A stretch of 64,000 bases of DNA from CAVQAH01 sp963784195. GTDB lineage: Bacteria > Acidobacteriota > Vicinamibacteria > Vicinamibacterales > 2-12-FULL-66-21. The stretch is from the NCBI GenBank assembly GCA_963784195.1, contig CAWARA010000032.1, positions 287,602 to 351,601 on the forward strand. Direction: 5' to 3'. The notes below the pieces were generated by a model that had not been told where the DNA came from, made no database searches, and saw only the letters and a list, made by a program, of their open reading frames with translations. Below are positions 38,920 to 48,831 of the stretch, piece by piece. Every line of letters begins with the position of its first letter. Position 1 is the first letter of the stretch. A program made the position numbers and the translations under genes.

Positions 38920-39928
38920 CGGCAGCGCGCAGCGATGCGATGCCGTCGGAAATGGCAAGCGGCCAGAGAGCGACCGGGATGAGGCCCCAGTAGTAGTTGA
39001 ACGGCTGCCCGGCGACGACGAAGAAAGCGAGATAGGCGCCGACCGTGTAGCGGAGCCTGACGTCGGTCGATCGACTGGCGCAGGCGGCGACCAGAAGAGC
39101 GAGCACGGCGGCCGAGATCCATCGAGGCGACACGAGAAGGAACGCGTTCATTCTCAGGGTGTTCAGGATGAACGGCAGGCCTCCGCCGTAGAACCACGAG
39201 TAGTGATGTGCGACGTCGCCAGGTTGGGAGAGGGCTGACACCGTCACGAAGTGCCATCCATAGTAGGCGGCGTAGGCAACTGCGCCCACAACCCAGATGA
39301 CGAGCTCGACGGTTCGGCGTGCGCGAAGCGCGAGCAGCGTGCAAAGCACAGCGTAGGGCGCCACCAGCTCGCGTACAAAGAGGGCGAGCAGCCCGAGCGT
39401 GGCACCGGCGACATTCGCGTTCTTGAGGTAGGCGCACATCGACAGCCCCGCAAGCGCGCCCGCCCACGCCTCCGACATCACGACAGCCTCGGGAACGATG
39501 TACGAAATGGTGGCGCCCACCTGAAGGACGAGCCCAATCAGCACGCTGACAGGCGATCGGCCCGCCATCACTACCAGGGAGGCTGCGAGCAGTGTCAGAG
39601 ACAGCGCGACGAGCGCGGCTCGGCCGGCGGCTTCGGGCACCCTCGCCAGCGTTGAGTACAGCAGCGGTGTGCGCCAGTTGAAAACTGGAATGGTTGGGTA
39701 GTGACGGTGACGAAGTTCGGCCCCCACCGCAACGTGGTATTTCTCACCAGCCCGGACGCGGCGTAGGATGGCGGAGTACATCTCAATGTCGCGACTTGGG
39801 GCAGCAGAAGCTGACGACGATAGATCGGGCGCTCGACTACCAACGATCGTGCCGACAATGAATACACTCAGGCAAACGAGAACGACGCCGACCGCGCGAG
39901 CCTGAGCGGTACCTGACTGGGATAGCAT
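38855..39928 (-). CDS. Polytopic membrane protein (paralogue of 42322-43395)
   Basis: 357 aa, exactly the length of its paralogue on the other strand. Shared features: a first membrane helix, an acidic loop DIEMYSAILRRVRAGEKYH, YPTIPVFNWRTPLLYS, LFVRELVAPYAVLC, a SQPGDVAHHYSWFY loop and GQPFNYYWGLIPVALW. About eight to nine membrane segments. Conserved RELVAPY and FNWRTP motifs suggest an enzyme or transporter for a lipid-linked substrate, perhaps GT-C-like, but I cannot name the family. It is the last of a likely minus-strand operon starting at 42314. Confidence 0.65.
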   Translation of the reverse strand: MLSQSGTAQARAVGVVLVCLSVFIVGTIVGSRAPDLSSSASAAPSRDIEMYSAILRRVRAGEKYHVAVGAELRHRHYPTIPVFNWRTPLLYSTLARVPEAAGRAALVALSLTLLAASLVVMAGRSPVSVLIGLVLQVGATISYIVPEAVVMSEAWAGALAGLSMCAYLKNANVAGATLGLLALFVRELVAPYAVLCTLLALRARRTVELVIWVVGAVAYAAYYGWHFVTVSALSQPGDVAHHYSWFYGGGLPFILNTLRMNAFLLVSPRWISAAVLALLVAACASRSTDVRLRYTVGAYLAFFVVAGQPFNYYWGLIPVALWPLAISDGIASLRAAVSTIYARSVGSDPSAPTRATQ

Positions 39929-39953
39929 GCGGTAAGGAACCGACTAACCCGAG

Positions 39954-40736
39954 TTACTGACTTGCAGGAGTGAAGTACAGATTCTCCGAATCGACGCGGA
40001 GGTACTTCGCGACCACCACGTACCCGTTTGCGGCAAAGTAGTCGAGAATCTGTTGCATCACCTCCGGGTGGCTCTCGATACAAACGAGAGACGGTCGAAA
40101 GCGCCTGATGTCGAACCCAGCAAGTGCCTTCGGCTCCCAGAGTTCGATGTCCATGTTCAAGAAGTCGAACTGCTCAATTTTCTCAGCCCGCAGAAGATCA
40201 TTCAGCGTGATCGTTGGAACGGTCACCTCCTTGACGGCGCTTCCATATCGTTCAGTGAAGCTTTTATCCCCGGACGTCACGAGTGAATTGTCCCGCAGGG
40301 TGTACAGCTTCGCCTCGTGGTCGGACTCGTTTGACACGAACCACGAGCGGAAACGTGTTCTGGGTCGGTAGGTGGCATAGTCGGCGGCAAATCGAGTCTG
40401 GGGTTCGACCGCGATTCCAGACCATCCCAGCATGACGTCGAGATAGTAGGTGTTGTTGAACTTTCGGTAATGATTCGCACCGACGTCAACGAACACACCA
40501 CCACGGCGATCTTGGTAGAAATCGCGGATCAACCATTCTTCGCCATGCTCGGAATCGTTGGAAGGACCGTAGCGATCCGCAAAAGACCTGATCCGGCTGT
40601 TGTGCTCTGCGGGGTTCCCGAGGCGCTGATTGGCCCGGACCTGAAACATCGCGAAAAGAAAGAGCCCGACAACCAGCAATTCGAGGAAGTCAGGGCGCCA
40701 TCGCCGCCGAGCCGTCGCTGTTCTGGTGTCAACCAT
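39954..40736 (-). CDS. FkbM-family methyltransferase with N-terminal membrane anchor
   Basis: 260 aa. A single hydrophobic segment at about residues 18-34 (FLELLVVGLFLFAMFQV) precedes an FkbM domain: GVFVDVGANHYRKFNNTYYLD as motif I, WSGIAVEPQ as motif II, VPTITLNDLL, and FDFLNMDIELWEPKALAG, the typical conserved block. Such enzymes O-methylate sugars in glycans and natural products. The anchor suggests it acts next to the membrane-bound glycosyltransferases encoded on both sides. It is 25 bases upstream of the 39928 gene, so likely in the same operon. Confidence 0.85.
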   Translation of the reverse strand: MVDTRTATARRRWRPDFLELLVVGLFLFAMFQVRANQRLGNPAEHNSRIRSFADRYGPSNDSEHGEEWLIRDFYQDRRGGVFVDVGANHYRKFNNTYYLDVMLGWSGIAVEPQTRFAADYATYRPRTRFRSWFVSNESDHEAKLYTLRDNSLVTSGDKSFTERYGSAVKEVTVPTITLNDLLRAEKIEQFDFLNMDIELWEPKALAGFDIRRFRPSLVCIESHPEVMQQILDYFAANGYVVVAKYLRVDSENLYFTPASQ

Positions 40737-40832
40737 ACGATAGTCTGCCCTCTCTCAGAATTCTCCGGCGCTTGCGATACGGGGTCGAATGCCAATGTAT
40801 TGACCTGCAAGGATCGGGCACACCTTCATGGA

Positions 40833-42314
40833 CTATGGACCCGGAAAGCACCGATCGGCGGGTCGCACCTCCCCTCCATTCGAGGCCTGTAGAACACCGC
40901 GCACGCTGTCCCGCCTCGCAAGAAGCACAGATTGCGGGCCACGGAATACCGGGATCCACCCTTGTTCCTCGAGCACACCTGTCACTGACAACTGACGAGG
41001 AAACCACACGTAGTCCGCGTTCAGCGTGTTCAGGTACGCGAGTCCCTCGGGGCTTCCACGATACAACTGAATGTGACTGCTGACCGTGCTATCGGAATAG
41101 ACCGTCTCCCTGCGGCCGTCCATCGAGATCTTGATCGAGCGCGGCAGATGCCAGATCCCGTACTCGCCCCACCGAAAGAACGTGACCATGTTGCCGGCCA
41201 GAGCGTTCGCCTGCACATAGGCGACCGACTCCGGTTCCGGCCACCACGGCGAGTACACCGTGACGCACGTGAATACGTTTCTCGCCGGCGTAGCCAGCAG
41301 CAGCGCGAGTGTCACGGCGCCGACGACTCCCAGTTTGAACGGTGCGCGCGCGGTGCTTCGTGCCGAGCTGAAGAATCCGGCGACACCGGGGCCGATCAGC
41401 ACGATCACCGACAGCGCGAAGAAGGTGTCGAGCCGGCTGACACGGACCGACGCGATGCACCATGCGATCGCCACCAGCGCACGCGCCGACAACAGGGGGA
41501 CGCGACCCGTCCACAACGCGCCAGCGAGCATCGCGGTGAAGACGCTCCACAGGAGCAAGAGGTGCGGATACGTCCAGATCGGACCCCACTCCTCGATCGC
41601 CTCCCGGCCGAACCTGACGGTCTCGAGCAGGAACGTCCAAAGCTCGACGCCGTACGGGTTGATCAACGTGGCGGGCACGGCCGCAGCGGCGAACCCCAGT
41701 ACCGCGAGCGCGCGCACGCCAGAGGCGCGCTCCTCGATCGCGAGTCCTGCCGTCCATATGCCGACGGTCGCTAGCCCCACAATCCAGCCGCCGTGAACGT
41801 TGGTCCACAACGTCAGGATCGGGATACACCACAGGAGAGCCCAGCGGCGCCCCTGTGCGCTCTTCGTGAATGCGAGCAGCAAACCGGCGTAAAGAAGCAC
41901 TGAGAAGAGCTGGGGGCGGACATGGTTGACTCGTGGCAGCATTCCCGCGACGGCAAGGCCGAGCAGCGGTATCTGATTCTGTATGGCAACTCCGCTCGCA
42001 CGCAGAGACCAGCTGACAAGCGCAAGCGCCCCGAGCGTGCAGGCGAGCTTGATCGCGACCAACCCTGCCGAACCGCCGTATCGCCACGCCAGGGCAAGAA
42101 TCACTTCAGACAACCACTCATGGTTGACCCAGGGGCGATCGCTGGTGAACGAGTACGGATCGACTGCTTCGAGCCGAACGTCGCGAAGGGAATCGAGGCC
42201 GAACAGGACGTGTCCCCAGAGATCCACGTCCGCGCGTGTCGTGGCGATGGCCACCACGGCTGTGAAGAGTATCAGCGACGCCGCGAGATGGCGGAAAATC
42301 TCACGTAGAATCAT
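40833..42314 (-). CDS. Polytopic membrane protein, GT-C-like (intact paralogue of 5787-7365)
   Basis: 493 aa from the ATG at 42314 (MILREIFRHLAASLILF). Conserved with its frameshifted paralogue: TRADVDLWGHVLFGLD, DPYSFTSDRPWVNHEWLSE, NHVRPQLFSVLLYAG, NVHGGWIVG, INPYGVELWTFLLETVRFGREA, EWGP, and the soluble tail SMDGRRETVYSD, LYRGSPEGLAYL, DYVWFPRQL. About ten membrane segments. The DVDLWGH and NHEWLSE loops could be catalytic. It is divergent from 42322-43395 with only seven bases between start codons. Confidence 0.7.
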   Translation of the reverse strand: MILREIFRHLAASLILFTAVVAIATTRADVDLWGHVLFGLDSLRDVRLEAVDPYSFTSDRPWVNHEWLSEVILALAWRYGGSAGLVAIKLACTLGALALVSWSLRASGVAIQNQIPLLGLAVAGMLPRVNHVRPQLFSVLLYAGLLLAFTKSAQGRRWALLWCIPILTLWTNVHGGWIVGLATVGIWTAGLAIEERASGVRALAVLGFAAAAVPATLINPYGVELWTFLLETVRFGREAIEEWGPIWTYPHLLLLWSVFTAMLAGALWTGRVPLLSARALVAIAWCIASVRVSRLDTFFALSVIVLIGPGVAGFFSSARSTARAPFKLGVVGAVTLALLLATPARNVFTCVTVYSPWWPEPESVAYVQANALAGNMVTFFRWGEYGIWHLPRSIKISMDGRRETVYSDSTVSSHIQLYRGSPEGLAYLNTLNADYVWFPRQLSVTGVLEEQGWIPVFRGPQSVLLARRDSVRGVLQASNGGEVRPADRCFPGP

Positions 42315-42321
42315 CCGAATC

Positions 42322-43395
42322 GTGCCCCGTTTCGTCGATCGCTTCGTCGCCCCGACCGGCCGGGCGCGACTGGCTCTGGCCACACTCGCGGCGCTCGCTG
42401 TTCTCGGCGCGATGCCTCAATCGCGCGGGCCCATAGCGGAGCTGCCACCTCCCGGCCGTGGCGACACGCTCCTGTTCGAGCGCACGGTTGAACGGCTGCG
42501 CGCAGGCGAACAGTACTACGACGCGATCGGTGCGGAGATGCGTCAACGCAACTACCCGACCGCGAGCATCTTCAACTGGCGTACACCCGCACATCTGTTG
42601 TTCGTGTCCACCGTATCAGACCCCACGGCACGAATGACGCTGCAAATCCTCGCAATCGGCACGCTCGCTATCCTGCCATTTGCCCTGCGACGACAGCCGA
42701 AGGTAGTGATGGCCATTTCCCTGCTGACGGTCGCGGGTGCACTGGCGACTGCCGTGAAGCCGCATGCGATCGTCGCCGGAGAGGTGTGGTCAGGCGTGTT
42801 GATCGCGGCATCTCTTTGCGCCTATTCTGCGAACGCGCGGGTTGCCGGCGCCATATTCGGTGTGTGTGCCGTCTTCCTCCGCGAGCTCGCGGTCCCATAC
42901 ACGCTCGTCTGTGGACTTGCTGCACTGATCGGGAAAAGGCGTGCCGAGAGCATCGTGTGGATAGCCGGCGGCATTGCCTATTGCGTGTACTTCGCAGGCC
43001 ATGTCTTGCAGGTCTGGGCACATCAGCAACCGGGCGATATCGCACACCTGGACTCGTGGATCCGCTGGAACGGTATCGCGTTCACGACGACGACGGTCAA
43101 GGTCAGCGGCTGGCTCGGCGCGGCGCCGCATGGCCTGTCGGTCTTCTACGTCCTGCTTGGGCTTGCCGGCCTGGCCTCGACTACGATCCCACGGCAAGTC
43201 GCGTGGCCGCTCCTGGCCTATGTCGTGCTCTTCGCGTTCGTCGGACAGCCATTCAACTTCTACTGGGGTTGGGTGACGGCGCCCATATGGGCGTTCTCCG
43301 TCGCACACGCGTTTGAAGGGCTCACCCGGCTGGCCGGTGAGGCGCGCGACCACGCCGCGGATGTCCGACCGGGTGCTGCTATCTCTCGACGATAA
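42322..43395 (+). CDS. Polytopic membrane protein (paralogue of 38855-39928)
   Basis: 357 aa from the GTG at 42322, which gives exactly the paralogue's length. It has a first membrane helix at about 13-30, an acidic loop TLLFERTVERLRAGEQYYDAI, YPTASIFNWRTPAHLLF, FLRELAVPYTLVC, QQPGDIAHLDSWIRW and GQPFNFYWGWVTAPIW. About nine membrane segments. It is the mirror-image copy of the 38855 gene around the FkbM and 40833 genes. It overlaps the convergent 43379 gene by 17 bases. Function unknown, probably envelope glycan assembly. Confidence 0.65.
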   Translation: MPRFVDRFVAPTGRARLALATLAALAVLGAMPQSRGPIAELPPPGRGDTLLFERTVERLRAGEQYYDAIGAEMRQRNYPTASIFNWRTPAHLLFVSTVSDPTARMTLQILAIGTLAILPFALRRQPKVVMAISLLTVAGALATAVKPHAIVAGEVWSGVLIAASLCAYSANARVAGAIFGVCAVFLRELAVPYTLVCGLAALIGKRRAESIVWIAGGIAYCVYFAGHVLQVWAHQQPGDIAHLDSWIRWNGIAFTTTTVKVSGWLGAAPHGLSVFYVLLGLAGLASTTIPRQVAWPLLAYVVLFAFVGQPFNFYWGWVTAPIWAFSVAHAFEGLTRLAGEARDHAADVRPGAAISRR

Positions 43396-44272
43396 GAGCA
43401 ATGGGCGGCGAAACGCTCGCGGCGAATTCGGCGCTGCCTGCATAACGTGCGGTAATGTTGTAGGTCCCGGCGATGTATGTCGAGTAGTGCGTGGCGGCTG
43501 TGCCCCGCGCGTCCAGAATGACCCGTCCAGCGCCGGTGCCATTCACTGAGAACTCTACCGATCCATTCACGACCGGCTTGCCCTCTGAGGTAACCGCAGC
43601 GCGCAGGACCGTTCGGAGAGCTGTCGACACCCGTCGAGGTTCGACGTCCAGCGAAACGACGGTCGGCACGGCAACAATGGACTCCGGGAAGAAGTGCGTC
43701 CACAGCGGCCGGGTTTTTCGCCATACAAACTCAGTCGGTGATCGTGCGGGCGTCGGGTTGGCTGGAGCACCAGTGGCCGCGTGATCCCCATTCGGGGTTG
43801 ACGGCGCGGACTGCACGACTGCACCTGTTTCTTCCGATCCGCCGTTGGTCGCCACTGGAGCTGCCACGACGGCGACGGGTGGTGGCTCGGGAACGGGCGA
43901 GGACAGGCCGCGTGTTCCGTCGGGGAGCGCGGGCTGATAGTAAATCGTCCTATACCCACGTTTCTCCGCGTCGAGAAAGAACGAGTCCGTATGCGACCGT
44001 CCGGCGTTGTCCGAGAAGAAGTAGTAGATGGTGCCGGCGACGAACACCGCGAAGACAAAACCTGCCAGGGCGGCGCCCAGCAGCTCGCCGAGCCAATCAC
44101 CGACCGTTCGCTCCAGCGTCAGCAGAATCAGGCACGCTGTCGCAAAGATCAAGAGGTCGATGCCGGAGCCAGTAACCTGCACCCACCCGCCAAGACACAA
44201 AACAGGAATCGTCGCCCAGGCGAGGATCCACAACGAGCGCGGTTTCGACGCCGATGTGGCCAGACCCGCCAT
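43379..44272 (-). CDS. Membrane protein with C-terminal Ig-like domain
   Basis: About 297 aa if started at the ATG 44272 (MAGLATSASKPRSLW); an ATG five codons earlier is in frame. Three hydrophobic segments lie at about 14-33, 38-54 and 63-85, then a Pro/Ala-rich linker (PVPEPPPVAVVAAPVATNGG). The C-terminal 100 residues are a bacterial Ig-like fold: VVSLDVEPRRVSTALRTVLRA, GSVEFSVNGTGAG, AATHYSTYIAGTYNITARYAG. The cytoplasmic or periplasmic side is unclear. It is the last gene of the Tad-associated series and may be an envelope accessory protein. Confidence 0.65.
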   Translation of the reverse strand: MAGLATSASKPRSLWILAWATIPVLCLGGWVQVTGSGIDLLIFATACLILLTLERTVGDWLGELLGAALAGFVFAVFVAGTIYYFFSDNAGRSHTDSFFLDAEKRGYRTIYYQPALPDGTRGLSSPVPEPPPVAVVAAPVATNGGSEETGAVVQSAPSTPNGDHAATGAPANPTPARSPTEFVWRKTRPLWTHFFPESIVAVPTVVSLDVEPRRVSTALRTVLRAAVTSEGKPVVNGSVEFSVNGTGAGRVILDARGTAATHYSTYIAGTYNITARYAGSAEFAASVSPPIALIVER

Positions 44273-44325
44273 GCGTCCACACTCCAAGCCAAGCGTCCTT
44301 CCAGAGGACGCCGAGCGTTACAGCT

Positions 44326-44493
44326 TCACGAAGCAACCACTTGCGTGACCCACGCAACGACCGCGCCGAGGTAGTTCTCGACGGTTTTCAGGACCTCTCG
44401 CGGGCCGCCGAGCACCGCTGCGACAAACAAGACCAACATCAAAATGGGGACCGTTGTCATCCATCCTTCGCGCCCGGTTCCTGATGTCTGCAT
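44326..44493 (-). CDS. 55-aa membrane peptide in the Tad-associated series
   Basis: The ATG at 44493 reads MQTSGTGREGWMTTVPILML, then VLFVAAVLGG, a single membrane helix (about residues 14-30), then GPREVLKTVENYLGAVVAWV and TQVVAS to the stop at 44326. It lies between the double-VWA gene (ends 44541) and the Ig-like membrane protein (starts 44272) on the same strand. The sequence looks coherent and the spacing suits an operon. No known family. Confidence 0.55.
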   Translation of the reverse strand: MQTSGTGREGWMTTVPILMLVLFVAAVLGGPREVLKTVENYLGAVVAWVTQVVAS

Positions 44494-44540
44494 GACCGCT
44501 ACTCCTGCTTTTCGGACACTTGGAACGACCGCTTCAGGCC

Positions 44541-46514
44541 CTACTTCGCTGGCGCGAAGTACCCGCCTGGAGTCTTGATCCTGGCATCCGGATGCGACTT
44601 GAGCCTGATCTCGACATTGCGCCAGGTCCCGTCACGCTGAATGCTCGACGATGTATAACCGACGACATACCGTCGTCGCAGGTCGTCAACGACGCGCCGG
44701 AACTCGCCTGCCAGCTCGGTGATTTCGGTCGGGAAAAACGCGCGTCCCCCCGAGAGATCCGCGAACTGCTGAAGCGACCCGCGATCGACATTGGTACCCA
44801 AGCCGATGCTGAACACCAGCGCGCCGGTGTCGTGTATCAGCTTCGCGACGTCGTCCGGCTTCCGAACGCTGCCGGGGGCAGTTCCAGGATTGTTTTCGTC
44901 ACGACCGTCGGTCATCACGACAACCACGCGACGTCCGTCTGCGCGCTTCAGGCGAAGGAGCGAGTCCGCAACCGCGTCGTAGAGGGCCGTGCCGCCGTTG
45001 GCGCGATAGTCCGCCAGCGCGTTCTTCGCATACTCGCGGTTGGCTGAGAGGTCGAACGCAAAAACCGGTCGATCCGCAAAGAGGACCAATGCCAGCCGAT
45101 CTTGAGGTCGCAGCGCGTCGATGAATTGACGTGCGCTGTCGACGAGCTCCACTTCCTTCTTCTTCATGCTGCCGCTGGAATCGAGCGTCAGCACGATCGA
45201 GACGGGTTGGCTGGCCTCCTGGAACGTGTCGAGCTTCTGCACGACACCGTCTTCGACGATCTCGACGTCCTCCGCGGTCAGGTCGAGGTAGCGACCCTCC
45301 GCGTCGATGGCGGTGAACTCGAGCGCCGGACGAATCGGCGCCGGTTTCGGCGCAAAGTACCCCGGCCGCGCGCGTATCACATGCTCGGCGTTGTTCGTGC
45401 TGACGTCGATGGTGCGCCAGGATCCGTCAACCTTCTGGTTGCGCGGCGTGTAGGTCAGCAGGTAACGGTTCTGAACATCGTCGGTCAGGACATCATGAAC
45501 TTCCGCAAGCTGTTGATCCCGGGACGGGAAGAAGAATCGGCCGCCGGTCTCCACGGCAAGCCGTCGCAGCAGGCGCTCGCCTTTGATCGAAATGCCGGCA
45601 ACTCCGCCGATGCCGACGACGTAAAGCGTCGCGCCAGCAGACTTGACGGCAGCCAGCGCAGATTCGAACGACGCCGAGCTGTGCTCGTCATAGCCGTCGG
45701 TGATGAGCACGATGGCGCGCCGGCCTTCTGCTGAGGCGAGCACGGTGGAAGCCTGCGAAAGCGCGTCGAGAATCGCGGTGCCGGTTTCCTGCTTGATCGC
45801 CTTGATGCTCTCGACAATCGTCGCCTGATCGTTGGTTGGCCCGGTCACCGCGCCGATCGTTTTCGAGAACGGCGCGATGATCATGCGGTCCAGCGGTGTC
45901 ATGTACCCGGCGAGAGTTTCTGCCGTTCGCTGAACGAAATCCATTCGCCTCGACATGCTGGTGCTGCGATCGACCAGCAGCGCGAAGGTCGCGCCAACTG
46001 CCTCCTGACGCACGAGGTCGAGCGACTGTGGCACGCCGTCTTCGTAGACTGCGAAGGCACCAGGGTCTATTCCCTTGACGAACCGTCCCTTGCTGTCCTG
46101 AACCGACGCCTCCAGCAGGACCGCGGTCACCTCAGAAGCTTCGTTCATCTCGAACGGCTCCAAAACGACCTTGTCCCGCGCTTCGTTCCCCAGCGTATCC
46201 TCGGCGGCCACCTCGATTTCCCGTCGCAGGAAGGGGTTGTCGTCAACCCACTCAACCGCGTATGGCGCCTGGCTCACAGCTCCCAGCAGCTTCTCATCCA
46301 CGTAGAAGCGCACCTGCCCGAGGGCGCCGGCGGCGGCCTGCACCTGTGCCACGATGCGGACGGCGCCGGGAACACCGGTGCGCCCGAGGGGCGAGGTGAT
46401 GCGAACGGAGAGTCCCTGATGCGGGGCCTGGGCCTCTGTTCGTGATCCGCTGGCAGCTGCCAGCGCAATCGCCAGCAACAAAGCGGTCAGCGAAAGGCGA
46501 CGTGCGGGATGCAT
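44541..46514 (-). CDS. Secreted protein with two VWA domains (acidobacterial VWFA-related type)
   Basis: 657 aa with a signal peptide (residues 1-29, ending RTEAQA) and an Ig-like unit at about 33-115 (VRITSPLGRTGVPG, VRFYVDEKLLG). The first VWA domain has the MIDAS motif DRSTSMS (182-188) and ITDGYDEHSS; the second has DSSGSMK (445-451) and MTDGRDENNPG. Between and after them are NRYLLTYTPRNQ and RARPGYFAPK, hallmarks of the acidobacterial VWFA-related family. Each VWA would bind a divalent metal ion and a protein partner. It starts 5 bases after the ATPase gene, recalling MoxR/VWA pairs. Confidence 0.88.
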   Translation of the reverse strand: MHPARRLSLTALLLAIALAAASGSRTEAQAPHQGLSVRITSPLGRTGVPGAVRIVAQVQAAAGALGQVRFYVDEKLLGAVSQAPYAVEWVDDNPFLRREIEVAAEDTLGNEARDKVVLEPFEMNEASEVTAVLLEASVQDSKGRFVKGIDPGAFAVYEDGVPQSLDLVRQEAVGATFALLVDRSTSMSRRMDFVQRTAETLAGYMTPLDRMIIAPFSKTIGAVTGPTNDQATIVESIKAIKQETGTAILDALSQASTVLASAEGRRAIVLITDGYDEHSSASFESALAAVKSAGATLYVVGIGGVAGISIKGERLLRRLAVETGGRFFFPSRDQQLAEVHDVLTDDVQNRYLLTYTPRNQKVDGSWRTIDVSTNNAEHVIRARPGYFAPKPAPIRPALEFTAIDAEGRYLDLTAEDVEIVEDGVVQKLDTFQEASQPVSIVLTLDSSGSMKKKEVELVDSARQFIDALRPQDRLALVLFADRPVFAFDLSANREYAKNALADYRANGGTALYDAVADSLLRLKRADGRRVVVVMTDGRDENNPGTAPGSVRKPDDVAKLIHDTGALVFSIGLGTNVDRGSLQQFADLSGGRAFFPTEITELAGEFRRVVDDLRRRYVVGYTSSSIQRDGTWRNVEIRLKSHPDARIKTPGGYFAPAK

Positions 46515-46518
46515 GGTC

Positions 46519-47836
46519 TCACGCGTACGAGGGCGGCGCCTCCCGGTCGTCGACGAAGTATGCGGCGCAGGCCGCTTCCAGCAACTCCGGTGTGAGTTCA
46601 GGCTCCTGGTCCAGGTATTCGGCGAGGGAAATCGTCTGGTTGAGCAAATCCCGCGGCTGGCAGCCGCGAAGTTGAATCTGCCGGGGTCGGAAATAGTTCA
46701 CCAACAGGTCTTCGATGACGTCGAGACGAAAGTCGATGTTCTTCTCGGCGCAGCAGTTCTCGAAGATCTGGAGGAACTCCGCCTTCGTCGGGCTCTCGGC
46801 GAAGATCTTATAGTGGATACGTCGAAGGAACGCCTCGTCGACAAGATCCTGCGGCTTGATATTCGTCGCGAACACCATCAAGCGTCATGAACGGGAAGTC
46901 GAACTTCTGGCCGGTCTGCAGCGTCAGGAAATCGACCCGGCTTTCAAGTGGCACAATCCACCTGTTCAGAAGATCTCGAGGCGAGCACGACTGCCGCCCG
47001 AAATCATCGATAACCAGAACGCCGCCGTTGGCAATCGCCTGAACCGGCGCACGGTAGAAGCCCATGTTCGGGCTGTAGCTCAACTCGAGTTGATCGAGCG
47101 ACAACTCCCCACCGACCATGACCATCGGCCGCAAGCACTGCACCCAACGACGATCGTACTCGCCCATCAGCTCGAGCCCGGGGCCCTGATCCTCTTCCGG
47201 CACCACCTCGTGGTTGACAGGATCGAAGAACCGGATGATGCTGCCTTCGACCTCCAGCGCGTGCGGAATGAAAATCTGACCGCGAAGCAGTTTGCGAATC
47301 GCCTGCGAGATGACAGTCTTGCCGTTCCCGGGCGGGCCGTAGACGAACATCGAGTGTGACGCGTTGATCGCGGGACCTAGCTGATCGAGGACACGTTCAC
47401 TGATCACGAGATGTGAAAACGCGTCGCGCACCTTGGGGCGGTCGATCCGCTCGTGGGTCCCGCTGTGGAACCGGTGCATGTACCGCCGGTACTGCTCGAG
47501 AGGGACCGGCGCCTGTCCCACGTAGTGGTTGTGCTCCATGAAGAGCATGGCTCGGGTGCGCCCGGCGTCGGTGATGCGGTAGCGATACGACGGACTGCCG
47601 AGCGCGCCACCTGACACTTCACATTGATACTGTGCCTTGATAGCGCTCAGAACCGGTTCGATGGCCACAAACGTCAGTCCGAGCCGGCGCGCGAGCTCGG
47701 TGCCGCTTAGATCGCCTCCGAGATGCAGCGTCTTCAGAACGAGCTGGGTAACGAGGTCAATTCCCAGGCCTGCTTCTTCCAGCGTCCTCGGCGCCTTGGG
47801 CAACGGTGCGGTCGCGACATCCTCGGCGATCACCAT
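46519..47836 (-). CDS. MoxR-like AAA ATPase with N-terminal winged helix, one frame change
   Basis: N-terminal part from 47836: a winged-helix-like region (LHLGGDLSGTELARRLGL), then the ATPase with Walker A GPPGNGKT (167-174), Walker B VLVIDD (273-278) and NRWIVPLESRVDF. At about 46878 one extra T in CTT breaks the frame; the homology resumes as LMVFATNIKPQDLVDEAFLRR (sensor 1 and arginine region) and ends at 46519 after a helical domain. Restored length is about 438 aa. It lies between the TPR lipoprotein and the VWA gene and may act on the VWA protein or on pilus parts. Confidence 0.8.
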
Positions 47837-48819
47837 CTATGGCTCCCTCTGTGTGTATGCGAGCTGGCGTGCCTGCGCGGCCCTCCGCCAGGCGTCCCAC
47901 AAGGATGGCCGCGTCGAAGCCGCGATATCGAACGCCCTTGCCGCATCCTCGTACTGTCCCAGCGACATCCGGAGAATCCCGACGTTGTATTGACCTTCTG
48001 CAGGATCCGGGCTGTCGAGCAGTTGTGCCTCTGCTCTCCGGACATCGCCCTGCATCGCGTACGCGAGCGCCAGGTTGTTGCGCGCGGCAACCATTCGCGG
48101 CTCGAGTGCCAACGCGCGCTGGCATGAGGCTTCCGCCGACCGGCCATCGCCTTCCTGAAGCGACAGAAAGCACAGATTGTTCAAGGCAAACACAGCCTGG
48201 TTGTCGAGGTGCAGCGCGCCCTCATAGGCCCGTCTTGCACTTGCATGCTGGCCGAGCGCGTGGAATACCGTGCCCAACGTGTTATACGCGGCCGAGGATT
48301 TCGGCTGGCACGACACGGCGCGATAGGCATCGCCGAGCGCCAGGTCAGGCATCCCCCAGTCCCGCCACAACTGGGCAATGCCCTGCAGGGCAGCGCTGTC
48401 GCACGGAGTCGAGGCGCAGCGCTCGCTGGTAGTGGCGAAAGGCGTAGTCCCCGACCCCTGCCCGGCGATAAGCTGCAGCCACCAGCCGATGATTGGTGGC
48501 GGTGGGCTGGGCAGCCACCTGTAACAGCGCCGCGCTCAAGACCGGATCGCGGGACTCGATCGTTGGCAACAATGAGGTTTTCGGCGTCGCCTTGGCCTGC
48601 AACTCCCGCAGCTTTCGCGCGGTACTGCTGAAGGTCACCATCGCTCTGGCGCGGCGCGGCAGGCCCGAGCTCGATCGTCGGTTCTCCAGGCCTGACGAAC
48701 TTCTGCGCGAAGCCTGTCCGACGCGCAGCGCAGCCTGACGTGGCGGTCACCGCCATCGACAACGCGAGCAGGACGACACTGGACTTGATCACAGCGCCAC
48801 AACCATGTCTGGTAACCAA
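47837..48819 (-). CDS. tadD: TPR lipoprotein (TadD-like), two frame changes
   Basis: A lipoprotein signal with lipobox VTATSGC near the N-terminus opens the frame at 48819. The homology then moves near 48620 to a second frame (TARKLRELQAKATPKTSLLP, YRRAGVGDYAFRHYQRALRLD) and near 48395 to a third, WRDWGMPDLALGDAYRA, which runs to 47837. At least four TPR units are visible: YNTLGTVFHALGQHASARRAYE, ALNNLCFLSLQEGD, ARNNLALAYAMQGDVRRAEAQL and YNVGILRMSLGQYEDAARAFD. TadD proteins are TPR lipoproteins needed for secretin assembly in Tad systems, and the position fits. The ATPase gene begins one base after its stop. Confidence 0.7.
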
Positions 48820-48831
48820 CGCGATCGTCGC

